A stretch of 64,000 nt of DNA, from assembly GCA_029378245.1 (NCBI GenBank), contig JARKIF010000162.1, positions 1 to 64,000 on the forward strand. The letters are read 5' to 3'. Origin of the DNA: Roridomyces roridus. Its lineage: Eukaryota > Basidiomycota > Agaricomycetes > Agaricales > Mycenaceae. Of this stretch, positions 34,625 to 45,722 are shown piece after piece. The stretch's first letter is position 1; each line of letters opens with the position of its first letter. The position numbers and the translations under genes were made by a program. The notes beneath the pieces were generated by a model that saw only the letters and a list, made by a program, of their open reading frames with translations, had not been told where the DNA came from and searched no databases.

Positions 34625-36588
34625 GTAGCTTGTGATTAGCGAGTTGCGCGACGCGATGTTTAATTAACGCGTGATGTCACAGTCACGTGTCAATACACTT
34701 CTTCTCTTCTCCCTCCATCATGCCTACCAAGGCTGCGCCCAGTCCTGAAGAGGAGGTTATCCAACTGAGAAAACAACTCGCAGAGGCCAAGAAGAAGATT
34801 GGTAGGCACAGCTCGGATACATTGGACCCTGGCTGACGCGACTTTAGCGGAAATCGCCAAGCAGCAGAGCAAGCCCAAGAAGCTCATCCCTCGTCCAAAG
34901 GGCCAAGCTGGAAAGGGAAAGGGCTATCGGTTGCAGACAGCTATGAGGTTGAGCAAGAATAAAACGCGCTACAATCGTCTTTCAGTGCGTGCCAGTGCTT
35001 CAGCATCATACCCCGAATCCTCTGACCTGCATCCACAGAAAATTGTTCGGCATTATGCGAGTCGCTTCCTAATGACGGGCAAAACGATACAAAAGCAGAA
35101 TCCGACCACCCTGGCAACGGTCATCGCACGCGTGAGTATCCTTTTGTCGTGCAAACAACTGGACACTCACCTCAGTCAGATTAAGAGAGATTTTACATAC
35201 TTCCAGCGCTTTGACGGCGGCTGGCCCATTCGCGACTTGATCAAGCAGTTTCTCACAAATCACAACTACAAGTTCAAGCGGGCGGCGAAGGAGGAGAAGG
35301 AGGCGGAGAAGCACGATCCTGCAGAATGGGATGACGATGTAGAGGCGGAGGCGGAAGAGAACGATGGCGAGTCGGTCGGAGGCTCCGACTCGGAGATGGA
35401 GGATGTCGTCGTCGATGGAGAGGACGGGGAAGCGGGTGAGGACGGCTTGGAGCTCGATACGGGTGACTGTGATGAGATGGACGGGGTGGAGGAAATGGAG
35501 GATGCTCCTTTGGATCTCGACTTGGAAGAGATCAAGGTATTGCTCCTCGTTGTCTCTCTTTTAACTGTCTTCTGATTCCCGTCCAGGAGAATGTCGAGCC
35601 ATCGAAGACGCCAAACGCGGTCAAGACGAACAAGACCAAGGCTGAGACTCCGGTCAAAAAGGTCTGCGCTCATATATTCTTTCCTTTCGCATGCTCACCT
35701 TTACCTCAGTCAAAACTCAAATCCAAATCGTCCCCTCGGCCACCGTCACCGTCTCCGGTGAGTTGGAGCGTTATCGTTGTACGCCTCGCTGACGCCTGGC
35801 GCTCAGTTACGGACACGCAAGCTGAACGACCCTGAACCCCTCTCATTGCGTCCGGCAAAAAAGGTATGAATGTCCAATCGCGTGTGTGCAGCAACCTCAT
35901 TCTGCTCAGCTCAAACCGCTTGTCTGTCCCGGAAAGAAGTGCAACGACATCCTCCCTGAGGTTATTCCACCAGCACTGACCGCCCTCCTTGCCCAGAAGA
36001 AACACTTGGATGCCAAAGACACATCACTGGATGCCAAGATCTGTGAAGTGCTCAAGAAGCACAACGCCCTCTTGGCTGAAGCTACGCACTACGGCTGGCC
36101 CCAGCCAGTCAATTTTGATAAATTATCCAGCCGCGTCGAGTCCATCCTGCCGGACCTGAACCCCCTTCGTTCCGACATCCCTACCCTTCAAACATCGCCT
36201 GTCTGGCTCAAATTCTTGCAGAAGATTAATTACTCTGTTTATGATTTTTCTCGGAACCCCAGCGCGTATTACCCCGACGCTGACCTTGGTGCAGGATAGT
36301 ATGTGTGCCAAGCCTTTTACGGAGCATGCTTCTCATTCTTTCTGTGGCAGTTACGGTCCCAAGGGGCTCTATATCATGAAGAAACTAATGTCCGAATACT
36401 TCAAAGAAGAGTCGGAAAATGACGATGACGAACCCCATAACTCCCTGTACCATACTCTCTCTGAGCTGACGGACTTGCCGCAGCCTTGGGACCAGTACGA
36501 CGAGACCTCCAATCTCATCCCGCTTTCACGCTTCCACGATGTGGTCCTGGTTCCCCATATCGTCGCCTCGCTGATATCCGAAGATCTG

Positions 36589-37555
36589 CATCAGGAAAAG
36601 CACCCCAAGGTAATTTGCAACATTTTACTCAAAATGGTGCCAATTATCGGGAATGTCAACAAAGTTGCAAAGTGTCACCTCCCCAGAGAAATTTGCAACA
36701 TTTTTGCACAAATTATCTCAGGGATTTCACCCATGTGTGGGCCCTTTTCATCCAGTTATTGAACATTCTGAAGCAATTGAAAGCATAGTTAGAGCAAAAG
36801 GTACAGGCCTCCAGGGAGCTTTTCCTGCAGCCTCCTGTTTATTCCTGTGGCTTGGTCAACTGACCACTGCAGTGCACTTATCTGAATGAAGTGATGTGAT
36901 TAAGATTAAGATCTAATACAGGTAATAGTAATTTACATTTAAATGATGCTCAGAGTGGGATTCGAACTGGTGACCTGCGCAAAGAGGCAGAAAATAAAGA
37001 AGACATTTAAAACCGGTAGACTAAGTGAGAGGTTGAAAAGGTCAGACTGATGGCAGATACATAGTGGTTGCACCATTCAGTGCCTTATTGACTTGAAGTT
37101 GAGGCATGACTACATAACAACTACACAACCCAGTTACTTTCAGAGTCAACCTGCAAACCTCTAAATGTGTAGCTAGGCACAAGCACTCCAAATGCACTCA
37201 GACCAGTGACAAAATCTAATACACCAATCCTGCCAGTGTACACAATTTGTGATAATTTGTGATAATTTTTCCCCGGCGTACACAAAATCTGATAATTTGT
37301 GATAATTATCCAGCTCAGCACTGTTAGGACCAGAGTTGTTGGCAAGGAGCATTGATCCACCAAGCATGATCCTGTGAAGGCTGTTGGTGATTCAGGCTGA
37401 AACTAGCCCCGAAAAAGTGGTGATGTTCCAGTGAGTACATTTGTAACATCTTTGTATCAAATGTTACAAAGTTGCATGAATGTTCAAAATTGTCTCGACC
37501 CAAAGATAATTTCTCAACAATTTGTACAAAATTGCGAGGGAGGTTTTCCCTGATG
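36589..37555 (+). mobile_element. 967-bp non-autonomous TIR element, copy A
   Basis: Begins CATCAGGAAAAGCACCCC and ends as the inverse of CATCAGGGAAAACCTCCC, flanked by TG on both sides (36587-36588, 37556-37557). Removing it with one TG restores an open exon of the host gene. Two other copies of exactly the same length lie at 49405 and 51244, and the regions compared show no differences. It is AT-rich, with repeated AATTTGCAACATTTT-like words near both ends and a TTTGTGATAA repeat in the middle. It encodes no transposase; small open frames inside (78-101 codons) are preserved only because the copies are identical. Confidence 0.88.
36958..37023 (-). promoter_or_regulatory. tRNA-like pol III A and B boxes inside the 967-bp element
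   Basis: On the minus strand TAGTCTACCGG (37023-37013) fits the A-box pattern TRGYNNANNGG at every fixed base. AGTTCGAATCC (36968-36958) fits the B box GGTTCGANTCC with one change. The spacing of about 55 bases is normal for an intron-less or short-intron tRNA promoter. The flanks do not form an acceptor stem and the bases around the B box do not pair as a T-arm, so it is not a tRNA gene. Copies B and C carry the same boxes. Confidence 0.5.
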
Positions 37556-37821
37556 TGAATATCCCGTTGGACGAAGCAGTCGAGATGCTTGGCAAGAGTC
37601 GGAAGTACGGCTTGGTTTTCCATTCCACTCGACCAGTCAAGGTCGACGTGATCGTTCCTGCAAGTTCATCGCAGCCTCCCCGACACCGGAAACCGCAGTT
37701 GACCCAATCTCGCGGTGTAAAGCTCATAGTAAGCTTTGCCAGTCCTTCGCATCTGTCTTGCTGAACCGTGTTCCAGATCCCCGAAGCACAGACTCTTTCA
37801 TTGGATGATTTCCCGGCGGTA

Positions 37822-38960
37822 CATCAGTAAAACGGCCAGTGTGGCTTTGGCGTCTTTGTCTTGTGGAGGTCGTCTTACGTCTTTGAAACTCGTCTTTCGC
37901 CGTCTTTGTCTTAGAGCTGGATGTGTCCGTCTTTGACAGATATCTTTCTGGTCCGAATTGTCTTGGTCAACATTGTACCCTTGGTTCCGATCCAATCTTT
38001 TACAAGTCACGAAAAAAGACATCCACTCCCTGGAGAAGCCAAAGACATGGTGTTGGAGAAAGACACCAAAGACGTCCGATCGTTGAAAGACAGCGCTTGA
38101 ACTCGGAGATCTGTCGTCAAGTCATTCAAACTCCGCTCGCATCAGCGGAGACGACATTCCGAAAAGATTCCGAAGGATGACTCAGGTAGTAGCCGACAAC
38201 GTAACGCTGCCACGTCTCTCTCTCCCACTCCCCTCCCGCCCTCGACCCGTCCTCGTCGTCCTCAACGGTGCCCACTGGCTCTTAGTATCGGCTGCCACAC
38301 CACCCTCTTGTTCTCCTACCAACGAAGCTCCATGTCAAGCCGCTTCAAGAAGGCCCTGTCAAGAGGCTACACATCTGTCGCTGCGAAGTGCGGCCGCAAG
38401 CCATGCAAGAGTCGCTCAAGTTACCCTCTCATGTTCTGCTCCACCCATTCTTGGCCTCCCCTCTCGATACTCCCCCGCGTCCTCCATTATGAATTGTCCT
38501 ATTACCTCAAAGATGCAAGCCTTCTAGTACTGGCAGCTTGGCTTCCAGTTCCAAAATTTCAAGCTTCGTGGCCCGCTCCCTACATCCACTCCTCTCCTGC
38601 ATAACCCCTCTTGTCCCTACTCTACTTCCTTACCCTCACCCATCTGATTCAAGTCCCCGCTGCCCGCTTCATCCATCCTGTCAATCCAGTGTACTTAGAT
38701 AATGTGTATTGTAGGTAAAATTGAATGAAGTTCGTCTCTCTAAAATGTGCCTCTTTGAATTAAGATTGGTGTCTTTTGAAAGGACATGCTGTCCTGGATA
38801 AGCCGCAATCGGTCTTTGACAAGACAGATTCTCTTGTCAAAGCAAAGTGGACCTGCTATCCCCAAGACACATGTCTTTGGCGGAAATTTGTCTTTGGCGT
38901 CTTTGACGTCTTGGCAAAGACGCCAAAGACGCCAAAGACAAACCGGCCGTTTTACTGATG
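37822..38960 (+). mobile_element. 1139-bp TIR element with GTCTTTG repeats
   Basis: A perfect 16-bp terminal inverted repeat CATCAGTAAAACGGCC (37822-37837; inverse at 38945-38960), flanked by TA on both sides. Both ends carry many copies of CGTCTTTG/CAAAGACG, some in tandem (38,888-38,940). Removing the element and one TA restores the exon reading PAVWSAPVVL in the host gene. No transposase is encoded. The first six bases, CATCAG, are shared with the 967-bp element. Confidence 0.85.
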
Positions 38961-39565
38961 TATGGTCGGCTCCCGTCGTTCTTCAAGCCACTGACGATGC
39001 TCCCAAGCCCGGCGCGCCAAAGGCCCCGAAACCTGCCGTGCGTTTCCTAGTCACTGCTTTCATGTCGCGCTGAATCATTTCAAGAAGGTCAAGGCCGCGG
39101 CGCCCGTGAGCTCCTCGAAAACGAATGTACGTACCTCTCGTCGCCGGGCTGCAGCAGATGACTGAATTATTTCAAGAGTGTGGCAGCGCCGAAACGCAAG
39201 CGTGTGCGTGCTCCTCAATCTCGCATTGAACGACAACTGATGATTATGTAGAAGACGGAGCCGAAGGAGGAGGTCGAGGCAGAGGAGCAGCCGAGGCGTA
39301 CCAAGAAAGCCAAGCCGGAGTTGATTGAATCTAAGAAGAAGGAGCAGCCGAAGTCTCCCAAGAAGAGTTCAACCGCCGGACGACAGACGCGCAGCAGAGG
39401 GTCTTGGTAGGAGATCCCAGCGCGACCGCGACTTGTCTGCTCACAAACTCTTCCTATTAGATACTTATTCTATGCTAATACTAATGGATTCTTTCTGGGA
39501 TTAGAAAACTGTAGCCACGTCAACCTGTTGTAACCACTTGCTGTATCGATTTCTTGGAGGCCAAA

Positions 39566-41760
39566 TGAACGAGAATTGCATTAGAGTCGCGTTTGATCAA
39601 GAACGCGTCGGTGAGTTTACATTTGTTTGTCCTCTCCTTCTTCTGCACCACCACCATCCCCAACGCCCCGTCCGCCGCTCTCCGTCTCGCACCAGGTAGG
39701 CCCCGTGCGCTAAACTACCTGAGCTACCTGAGAGCCTCTTTCAGCCCGTCTCCGCCAACGATGCGTCCAGCAGAACGCGCCGTTCTCGCAAGCATCTGCC
39801 GTCTCAGCGCCGGGCACGTACGGGTTCTCTGGGCAGAACGGTGCGTCATATGAGTTTCGCAACGTCTATTTGGACCAAACCTACCGTTTCAGACGCATAC
39901 ATTCACGTTGCACGGATGGGAGTGCCGTGCCAAAGAACCCGATGAAGGCGAGTCTTTTTTCTTCCGTCGGCGCCCTTGCTCGTCAAACCGGGTGTCTGGC
40001 AGACCCGCCCCATGGGTCTAGTGGACTTTCCGTTGTCGAGAAGGGTCGCGCGAATGTACTTTAAAGCTCGACTGCTCGTACTGACATCCATATACAGCTA
40101 ATAACGCCAGCTCGATGCATCGACAACGCGTCTCATCAACGAATCGCGCTCAGCCGACCTCTCTGTCCGCGGAATCGCCTCTCAGTCTACTCCACGGTGC
40201 GTGCCCGTTGCCCCCCAACTCGTCTGCCCCACTCTCTCCCTTTCAAGGGCACCCTTTCCAATCGCCTTTTCCTCTCACCTGGGGGGCTGCCACCACACTC
40301 ACCGACACAGTCGTCCACACCGCTTTGTCGGCGACAAGGACCTCTTCTCGACGGCAGCAGTCAAGCAGCAGTCGCTCCTTGAGGGTTCCTCCACCCTCGC
40401 ATGTCATCCCTTCATCCCTCCATATACCCGTGCGCGACGCTGCTCGACCTTCTGGTCCTCATCATCCACCCTCACCGACACCGCGCAGCCCAGAATCCAC
40501 AAGCTCACATGCTCCAGTTACACCTATGCCCCAGCCTTGCTCGTTGTGGTTGCTCCGGCCCTCCCTTCCCTCTCCTTCCGACTCTCCTCACCATTGTCGA
40601 TGGCTTACCCCGTAACTTCCCATGGCAAGCAATTCGACGAAGGGGTAGCCTCCAGTACACAGTACGCGACCGACATCCATCGGGCGGCTTCATCGGCAAC
40701 CTGGCCGCGACGCGGTCATCCTCCTCGACATCCCCGCTGCCCTCAACTCCACTCGTGCTGCTCTCAACGGCCTCACCCCACCTCAATACAACGAGCTGCA
40801 ATTACGATGACCATGCTCGGGGTAAGCGTGTCCCGTGCTCTTCCGGCGTCCCCTCAAGTCTCTTCGCGATGCTGACCTATTATGCAGGAAGAAAAAAAAG
40901 ATTGCCGCGAACGCTGAGTGCCGCCTGACGACAACTACACGGTCTGCAGAAACGTCACCAAGAGAAGCGGTGATCTGGCCAGGCACATCGAGCCCGGTGT
41001 GTATCTTCCTCTCCTCGTTCTGATAATTACTTGATTTTAGCTAACTGCGCCATCAGGCTGCCTCGCGATGTTGTTCTTTGGTCGCGTTTAGGTGTGTGCG
41101 CTTCTCATTTCCCTTCCTCGTTCCTAATGAGTGTTTGCAAGCGGAATGAAGAAAACCATGAAAATTTGTTCCAAATGTGATGTGCGTATTTATCCAATCG
41201 TTCTTTCTCTTGCTTCTTTCTCACCGATTTCCAAGTTCAGATGAAAACTCAGATTCAAGATTCTGGTTACCATCGTGGGGTTCGTATCACCACCCTCTGC
41301 CTACTTGGTTGCCGCCTAACGACAATTCCAGGAACATCACGAAGGACTGTCGCTTCGACTACCAACCAGGTATGTCTTTTATCCCGCATTCTAGTCGCCA
41401 GCCTGACAATGTCTGTACCTAAGCAGTCTTCTTATCTTGCCTTGGTACACTCGTGTATCTGTATCAGTCCCTCCGGTTCGTTCACTCTACAGCTGGATTC
41501 TGCGAGCTGATTCTTTCCTCAGGTTTATTGACCGCGGCTCGTAAACGTCGACTTCCTCGCTGCGACCGTCACCCTTCCGCTATAGCCCCACGCCACCGCC
41601 ACCGCCGACTTTTTTCGCCGCGCGCGCCTCGCTCCACGCCAGTCGTCCATTTCGAGCCCATGGCGGTATTGCAAGCTACGCGGTTTTCTTTTCACTTCCT
41701 TTGCATCGGCTAACTGACACCGTCTTGCAGAACATTGATTTTGTGACTCGAACTCGTATG
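39566..41760 (+). pseudogene. decayed third gene region of the CACTA element
   Basis: Coding texture is visible but no full model emerges. An exon could start MNENCIRVAFDQERV at 39566 with a GTGAGT donor. Further on, THTFTLHGWECRAKEPDEGE (39895-39952) continues, in a frame shifted by one at the T-run 39955-39960, into PSAPLLVKPGVWQTRPMG and LVDFPLSRRVARMYFKARL before a stop. Around 40,940 the frame DDNYTVCRNVTKRSGDLARH looks like half a zinc finger. In between lie Pro/Ser/His-rich open frames. I could not identify the family. It may be a captured or accessory gene of the transposon. Confidence 0.35.
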
Positions 41761-41839
41761 TATCCATGTAGTCGATAGTTTGCGGTCAATAAAATTGGTT
41801 TTTATTCGAATGGAATCGCGGGAACCAGAAAGGCGCCGA

Positions 41840-42043
41840 AAAGCCTCCCATGAAGTGCCTAGGTACTCCAAAGAAGTGTCCGAAGGCACTCCCATAAGAT
41901 AGCCTGAATCACTGCTATGGAGTGCTCGAGGACACTCCCAGCGTCTATGGTTTTTGGCCAAAAATCACTTCAAGGGAGTGGCCGAGAGCACTCCATGGCA
42001 GTGACTCGCCATCTCCCTTGGAGTGATTTGCGGTCACTCCTAG
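41840..42043. repeat. right subterminal repeat array of the CACTA element
   Basis: Multiple copies of GGAGTGC, GCACTCC, GAAGTG and TCACTTC in both orientations fill the last 200 bases before the right inverted repeat, mirroring the left end. Confidence 0.75.
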
Positions 42044-42067
42044 GAAGTGACTCTGCTTTACACAGTG
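42044..42067 (-). repeat. right terminal inverted repeat of the CACTA element
   Basis: Read on the minus strand it begins CACTGTGTAAAGCAGAG and ends TCACTTC. It pairs with 30835-30858 with three mismatches and is followed outside by the TATC duplication (42068-42071). Confidence 0.88.
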
Positions 42068-43340
42068 TATCCTGCCAAAAGAGTTTGATCAACTAATGCT
42101 TGGAAGAAATACTCACTTACACGTTGCGTGCCGAAAGCAATGCCACAGAGGACAGGCACTGGATTAGCTCAGTGGGATGGACTGGATCTTAGAAACGCGC
42201 GAGATTACATATCGGTAGCAGTGCACTCCAAATGGCGAGTCCACTTTTCAAGGGTCCCTTGGCTTCGAACGCACCGAGTCTGTCCTGATGTCAGTCGCCT
42301 GACATCTGAAGAGGCGGAGAGAGACATACCCGATCCCAATCGAAGTCTGGATTGTGAAAACCAGGATACGGACCAGCGATGAGAGACGCAAGTCACTCGC
42401 AGAGGAGACTGAGATTTGACGGAATAGACGCCAGTTCCGGTACAGGATTATGGAAGTCCAGACTTGTGCTCGATCTGCATTTGAACCGGAAAGAAAGTGG
42501 GAATGCTCACATATGAGAATGAGAGCTGTGCTTAGCCCAATGACACAGATTATAGCCGATATTTGGGTTCTATAGAACGGTTAGTATGTTGTACGCTGGA
42601 GAATGGACGCACTGACTGGGTGTTAATCACGCTATGGCAATACATGTGGTTTGGGTCGCGTTGAACTTCTGCGAAATCGCGGACGGCCTGGCACCAGCAT
42701 ATTTGGGGGGATGTTGGCAAGATAAGACTGAGATACGCACAATCAATCCTCCAGCAGCAACAGCCACAAAGAGTGCCCATGGAGCAATTAGCAACTAGAA
42801 TCATTTCAAGTAGGGTTCGTCAACCGAGTTGAAAGAAACGCACAAATAGCGTATGCTTGTGGATGGTTTTGTTCGCAAAGAGTGCTTTCGTCAGCCTGAG
42901 ATGGGTCTGAAAATTGAATTATCAAGATGCTCCTCGACCTATATATGGGGCAGCGCACATCGAAAATAAAGGCGAGGCCGGTCGTCGTAGTTCTAGAAGA
43001 TCGTTGAGAAAAAGCGAGTTGGACGAGATGCGTGACCTACAGCGGTGCTAGACGATATCTCAGCCCCAGCGTCAGGTATTGCACAGTGCAACTCACGGGT
43101 CGAGTAAATCAGCATCATCTGGAGAGCGCATATTCCACGGGACGGCTCAGGGCCCAATTGGTAGCCCAGAATGAGTAGATACGACGCAGCATAGACCTGC
43201 CACGATACAATCATGCTGTACCAAGTTTTGCTGCGGTGAGTGTGGCGCGAAAACGCAGCCGCAAGTAGGGTTATAGAGAGAAGCGTAAGCCCGAGGGTTG
43301 CCAAAGAGTTGAAGAGGTAAGTGGGAGCTCGAGAATCCAT
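42068..43340 (-). pseudogene. seven-transmembrane receptor-like protein, copy 1, missing its last exon
   Basis: Minus-strand exons: MDSRAPTYLFNSLATLGLTL with a span LGLTLLSITLLAAAFSRH, then SKTWYSMIVSWQVYAASYLL and GYQLGPEPSRGICALQMML (spans 2-3). After introns come THLRLTKALFANKTIHKHTL and LLIAPWALFVAVAAGG, later LYRNWRLFRQISVSSASDLR with SSLVRILVFTIQTSIGIG (spans 5-6), and PVPVLCGIAFGTQR. The pattern WYSFMxxW, G-x-x-P-x-x-x-x-C-x-x-Q and LYRNWxxFxxL recurs in the other copies in this window and is typical of large 7TM families in Agaricomycetes whose role is unknown. After the final intron's CAG only GATA remains before the transposon; the rest of the exon is at 30772-30834. Confidence 0.75.
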
Positions 43341-43696
43341 CTCGCGGTCAGAATCAGTGAGTGTGGGTCAGCGTAGGGAACCAGTTCCAAGGTCCATGAG
43401 CAGCCGCCGCGCGACTATAAAGACGAAGGCGTCTAGCAAGCGCCGAACAGTGCACTGCGATAGACCGTAGTTACAGCCCTAGTCAAAGAACAGGGATCTG
43501 TCGACCATTCGATTAACAACGCCCACCATCTTACTTGAGAGATGTGGGATATTGTGGGACTCGGGGAGAGTCGCCTGTGAATGGATTTGCTAAACGGTCG
43601 TGGTCGGCAAGAGACCACTTTTTTGTGTAGGCGAAAATAGATCCAATCAAATGTACAAGTCCGTCCAACGAGACTATCTAGAGATCCAGAAAAACT

Positions 43697-45350
43697 TCAC
43701 AAGCCTTGAAACATCTCATTTCGCGGTCTGTTCCCATCGATTATGCCCTGCTTGCCCACCATTTTGCATCCCAGTTCCTCCCTCTCCTGAGATCGGATGT
43801 ATCCGTGACTGTCTGTGTAGGTGACTAGCTGGCTGTGGGGGAGCTCGAGATCCTCTCCAACGAGTCTGAGCCATTCCAGAACAGGTTGTGTGATCCATCG
43901 CTTTTCGCTAGTTTCGAACCAGCCCAAGTGGCCGCCCTTGGCAGTGACCACGGTAACGACATGTTTGTTGCTCCCATCGTTCCAAGGGGCGTAGCACACG
44001 ACTGGATCGTCTGCGGCATTGATTGCTAGGAATGGCACCTCGACGTCTTGCACTAGAGAACGGGACGATGCCCAAGAATAATAGGAGAGTACGGAGTCGA
44101 AGGGAAATTCCGGCTCTATCCCACCTACGAAGCGGGTGAATGTATCGTCAAAGTCGGCAATTGTCGGGTTCTTGACGGCCAGAAAGCGATGAACAGCTGC
44201 TGCAACGGGGTGTTCGGGTTTAACGAGGGCGAGTGCTCGATAGTGGTGGCGTATGAGGGCGCGGACATTGCTGCCCATACGTCGGAGATACAGATATTTT
44301 CCCATGAAGGTTCCTAACATTCTAAAGCACGAGTCAGTTCTCAGTTATGGTATCCCAGAGTCGCGTTCACTTGACAGTGGAGTGAGCCAAGTCCCAAGGC
44401 TACAAAGGATTAATAGGACACCGATTTCAAAAGACTATGACTTACACATGCGACAACACAAGCCGAAGACAGAAGACTATTGCTGCCCTGCTCTGCCAGA
44501 TATCTAACCATGATATTGGCTCCAACGGAGAAGCCCAGTCCCAGTAGCGGAGCACGAGGGTATTTGTGAGCTAAATACATGAGCGCTTGACGGAGATCGG
44601 CCGTGTGTGCTGCGGTGTAGAACTTGGGGCTTGTGATGGGAACGCCCGAGCCTGTACATTCGTGAGGTCCAGCGAAAGCGCCGAGAAACCAAGACTCACA
44701 ACCCCGGAAGTTGACCACAACAGCACGATAACCCAATCCACCCGCGGAAACTGGTGCGCAGGCGGGGGCTAAGATGGCTCGGATATACGCCTCGTGAGAG
44801 CCTGGTGGCAAATCAAAGACAAGCCCGAATGTTATTCTGAGGGAAACAGACCTCCCGTGAGGCCATGCTGCACAACTATAATCGGTGTGTCGTCGTCGCT
44901 TGAGTATGAGTCGTGAGGTAAGAAGTCAAGCCCTCTGCAAAAGTCAGAAATCCACTCAGTCAGGCGCTCTGAGTGCGTACAGGGTGCCGCCATCTAGCAA
45001 AGAAAGATGTTGTCTGCAAGGGTTAGTGTCATATTTGGGGTCGCGACGTGGATTATTCAGGATTATTCACCTAAAGTACCAAACCTGGTCTATCTTCGAA
45101 AAATCGCCGCGGCTACAAAAAATTGTTTGAAGATGTCCGCTGCTGCGGACGGGTTGACTTTGAGTGCCATACAATACGAGTAGCAAGTTCGAGCTCACTT
45201 GAAAAGCCACCACGCGGGACGGTACGGTGTAAAAAGGCTTTTGCACCGTGTTTCGATCACTCCTTGGAGGGTGACCTTCTCGGTTTCTGCATTTGCCTTG
45301 CAAATACGCAGGTGCAGAGCATCCTTGGGGAAATGAATCATGGGGCGGGT
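43697..45350 (-). CDS. EMB8/YheT-type alpha/beta hydrolase (medium-chain ester synthase family)
   Basis: Several minus-strand exons. From the upstream side: SSGHLQTIFCSRGDFSKIDQ, then VWYFRQHLSLLDGGTLGLDF after two splices, DTPIIVVQHGLTGGSHEAYI, YRAVVVNFRGCESW, the nucleophile elbow LLGLGFSVGANIMVRYLAEQ (G-F-S-V-G), LVQDVEVPFLAINAADDPVV with the catalytic Asp, and TAKGGHLGWFETSEKRW with the catalytic His. It ends at 43697. This is the yeast Eht1/Eeb1 and bacterial YheT family, serine hydrolases that make or cut medium-chain fatty-acid esters. The 5' end above about 45,180 could not be resolved, so the left-out first exon and the start are uncertain. The catalytic triad is complete. Confidence 0.78.
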
Positions 45351-45722
45351 CGACGTTAGCCACCCCATCTAGTTGAGCAAAGTGCAGGCGAGTCAAGGGC
45401 AGTGCGTGGCGGTGTCTTTTTGTGGGCGCCTGAGCCTCTCTGCGGCGTGTCCCATTTTTATCTTGGAAGCCATGATTGTTGATCGCGATTCCTGGAAACG
45501 TTGAAATCAGACCCTGGACCGATGCAAAGTGTAAGTATAAGGGTAAGATCTTGTGTTGCACGTGCCGTCATCATTCTGATGGCAAGATGCCGTGACGGAA
45601 ACAGATCTCGTTTTCACGGAAATCCCATGGCTTGTGAGAAACAGAGATATTATGTATTGTCAGGCTAGTGAGTACTTGGATACGGTTCATTTACATTAAT
45701 CATTCAGCCATGGCACATCCAA

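Larger units (their letters stand above)
34720..39411 (+). pseudogene. second gene of the CACTA element, interrupted by two TIR elements
   Basis: A long many-exon gene downstream of, and co-oriented with, the transposase. It starts MPTKAAPSPEEEVIQLRKQL, a short helical stretch, then basic segments (KPKKLIPRPKGQAGKGKGYR), ASRFLMTGKTIQKQNPTTLA, FDGGWPIRDLIKQFLTNHNY, a strongly acidic region, and a folded-looking part: LNDILPEVIPPAL-type helices, HYGWPQPVNFDKLSSRVESI and YDETSNLIPLSRFHDVVLVP. The tail alternates Lys/Pro/Ala blocks and ends TAGRQTRSRGSW. Exons are broken at 36589 and 37822 by insertions. Dropping each insertion with one copy of its 2-bp duplication gives SEDLNIPLDEAVEML and LDDFPAVWSAPVVL. 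Its job is unknown; a DNA- or chromatin-binding partner of the transposase is a guess from its charge and position. Confidence 0.7.
30835..42067 (+). mobile_element. 11.2-kb CACTA (EnSpm/Tnp2) DNA transposon
   Basis: The ends form a 24-bp terminal inverted repeat (30835-30858 and 42044-42067) that differs at three positions. The right end starts CACTGTGTAAAG and the left CACCGTGTAAAG, so the left terminus has one change from the usual CACTG. Both ends are followed by 150-200 bases packed with short repeats of GCACTCC/GGAGTGC and TCACTTC/GAAGTGA, the subterminal repeats expected for this superfamily. A TATC duplication flanks it. Inside are a Tnp2-type transposase gene, a second long gene, and third-gene remnants. 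Two smaller TIR elements have inserted inside. The transposase has one apparent frame slip and the second gene is interrupted twice, so this copy is probably not autonomous now. Confidence 0.88.

Noticed and set aside
36958..37023. A tRNA gene within the 967-bp element
   Set aside because: A and B boxes fit, but no acceptor stem forms and the bases beside the B box do not pair as a T-arm.
36589..37555. The 967-bp element as a Helitron
   Set aside because: It has terminal inverted repeats and 2-bp target duplications, and lacks the CTRR end and 3' hairpin of Helitrons.
37822..38960. GTCTTTG arrays as a CRISPR or satellite
   Set aside because: The units are short, irregular and in both orientations, confined to the ends of a TIR element, and the host is a eukaryote.
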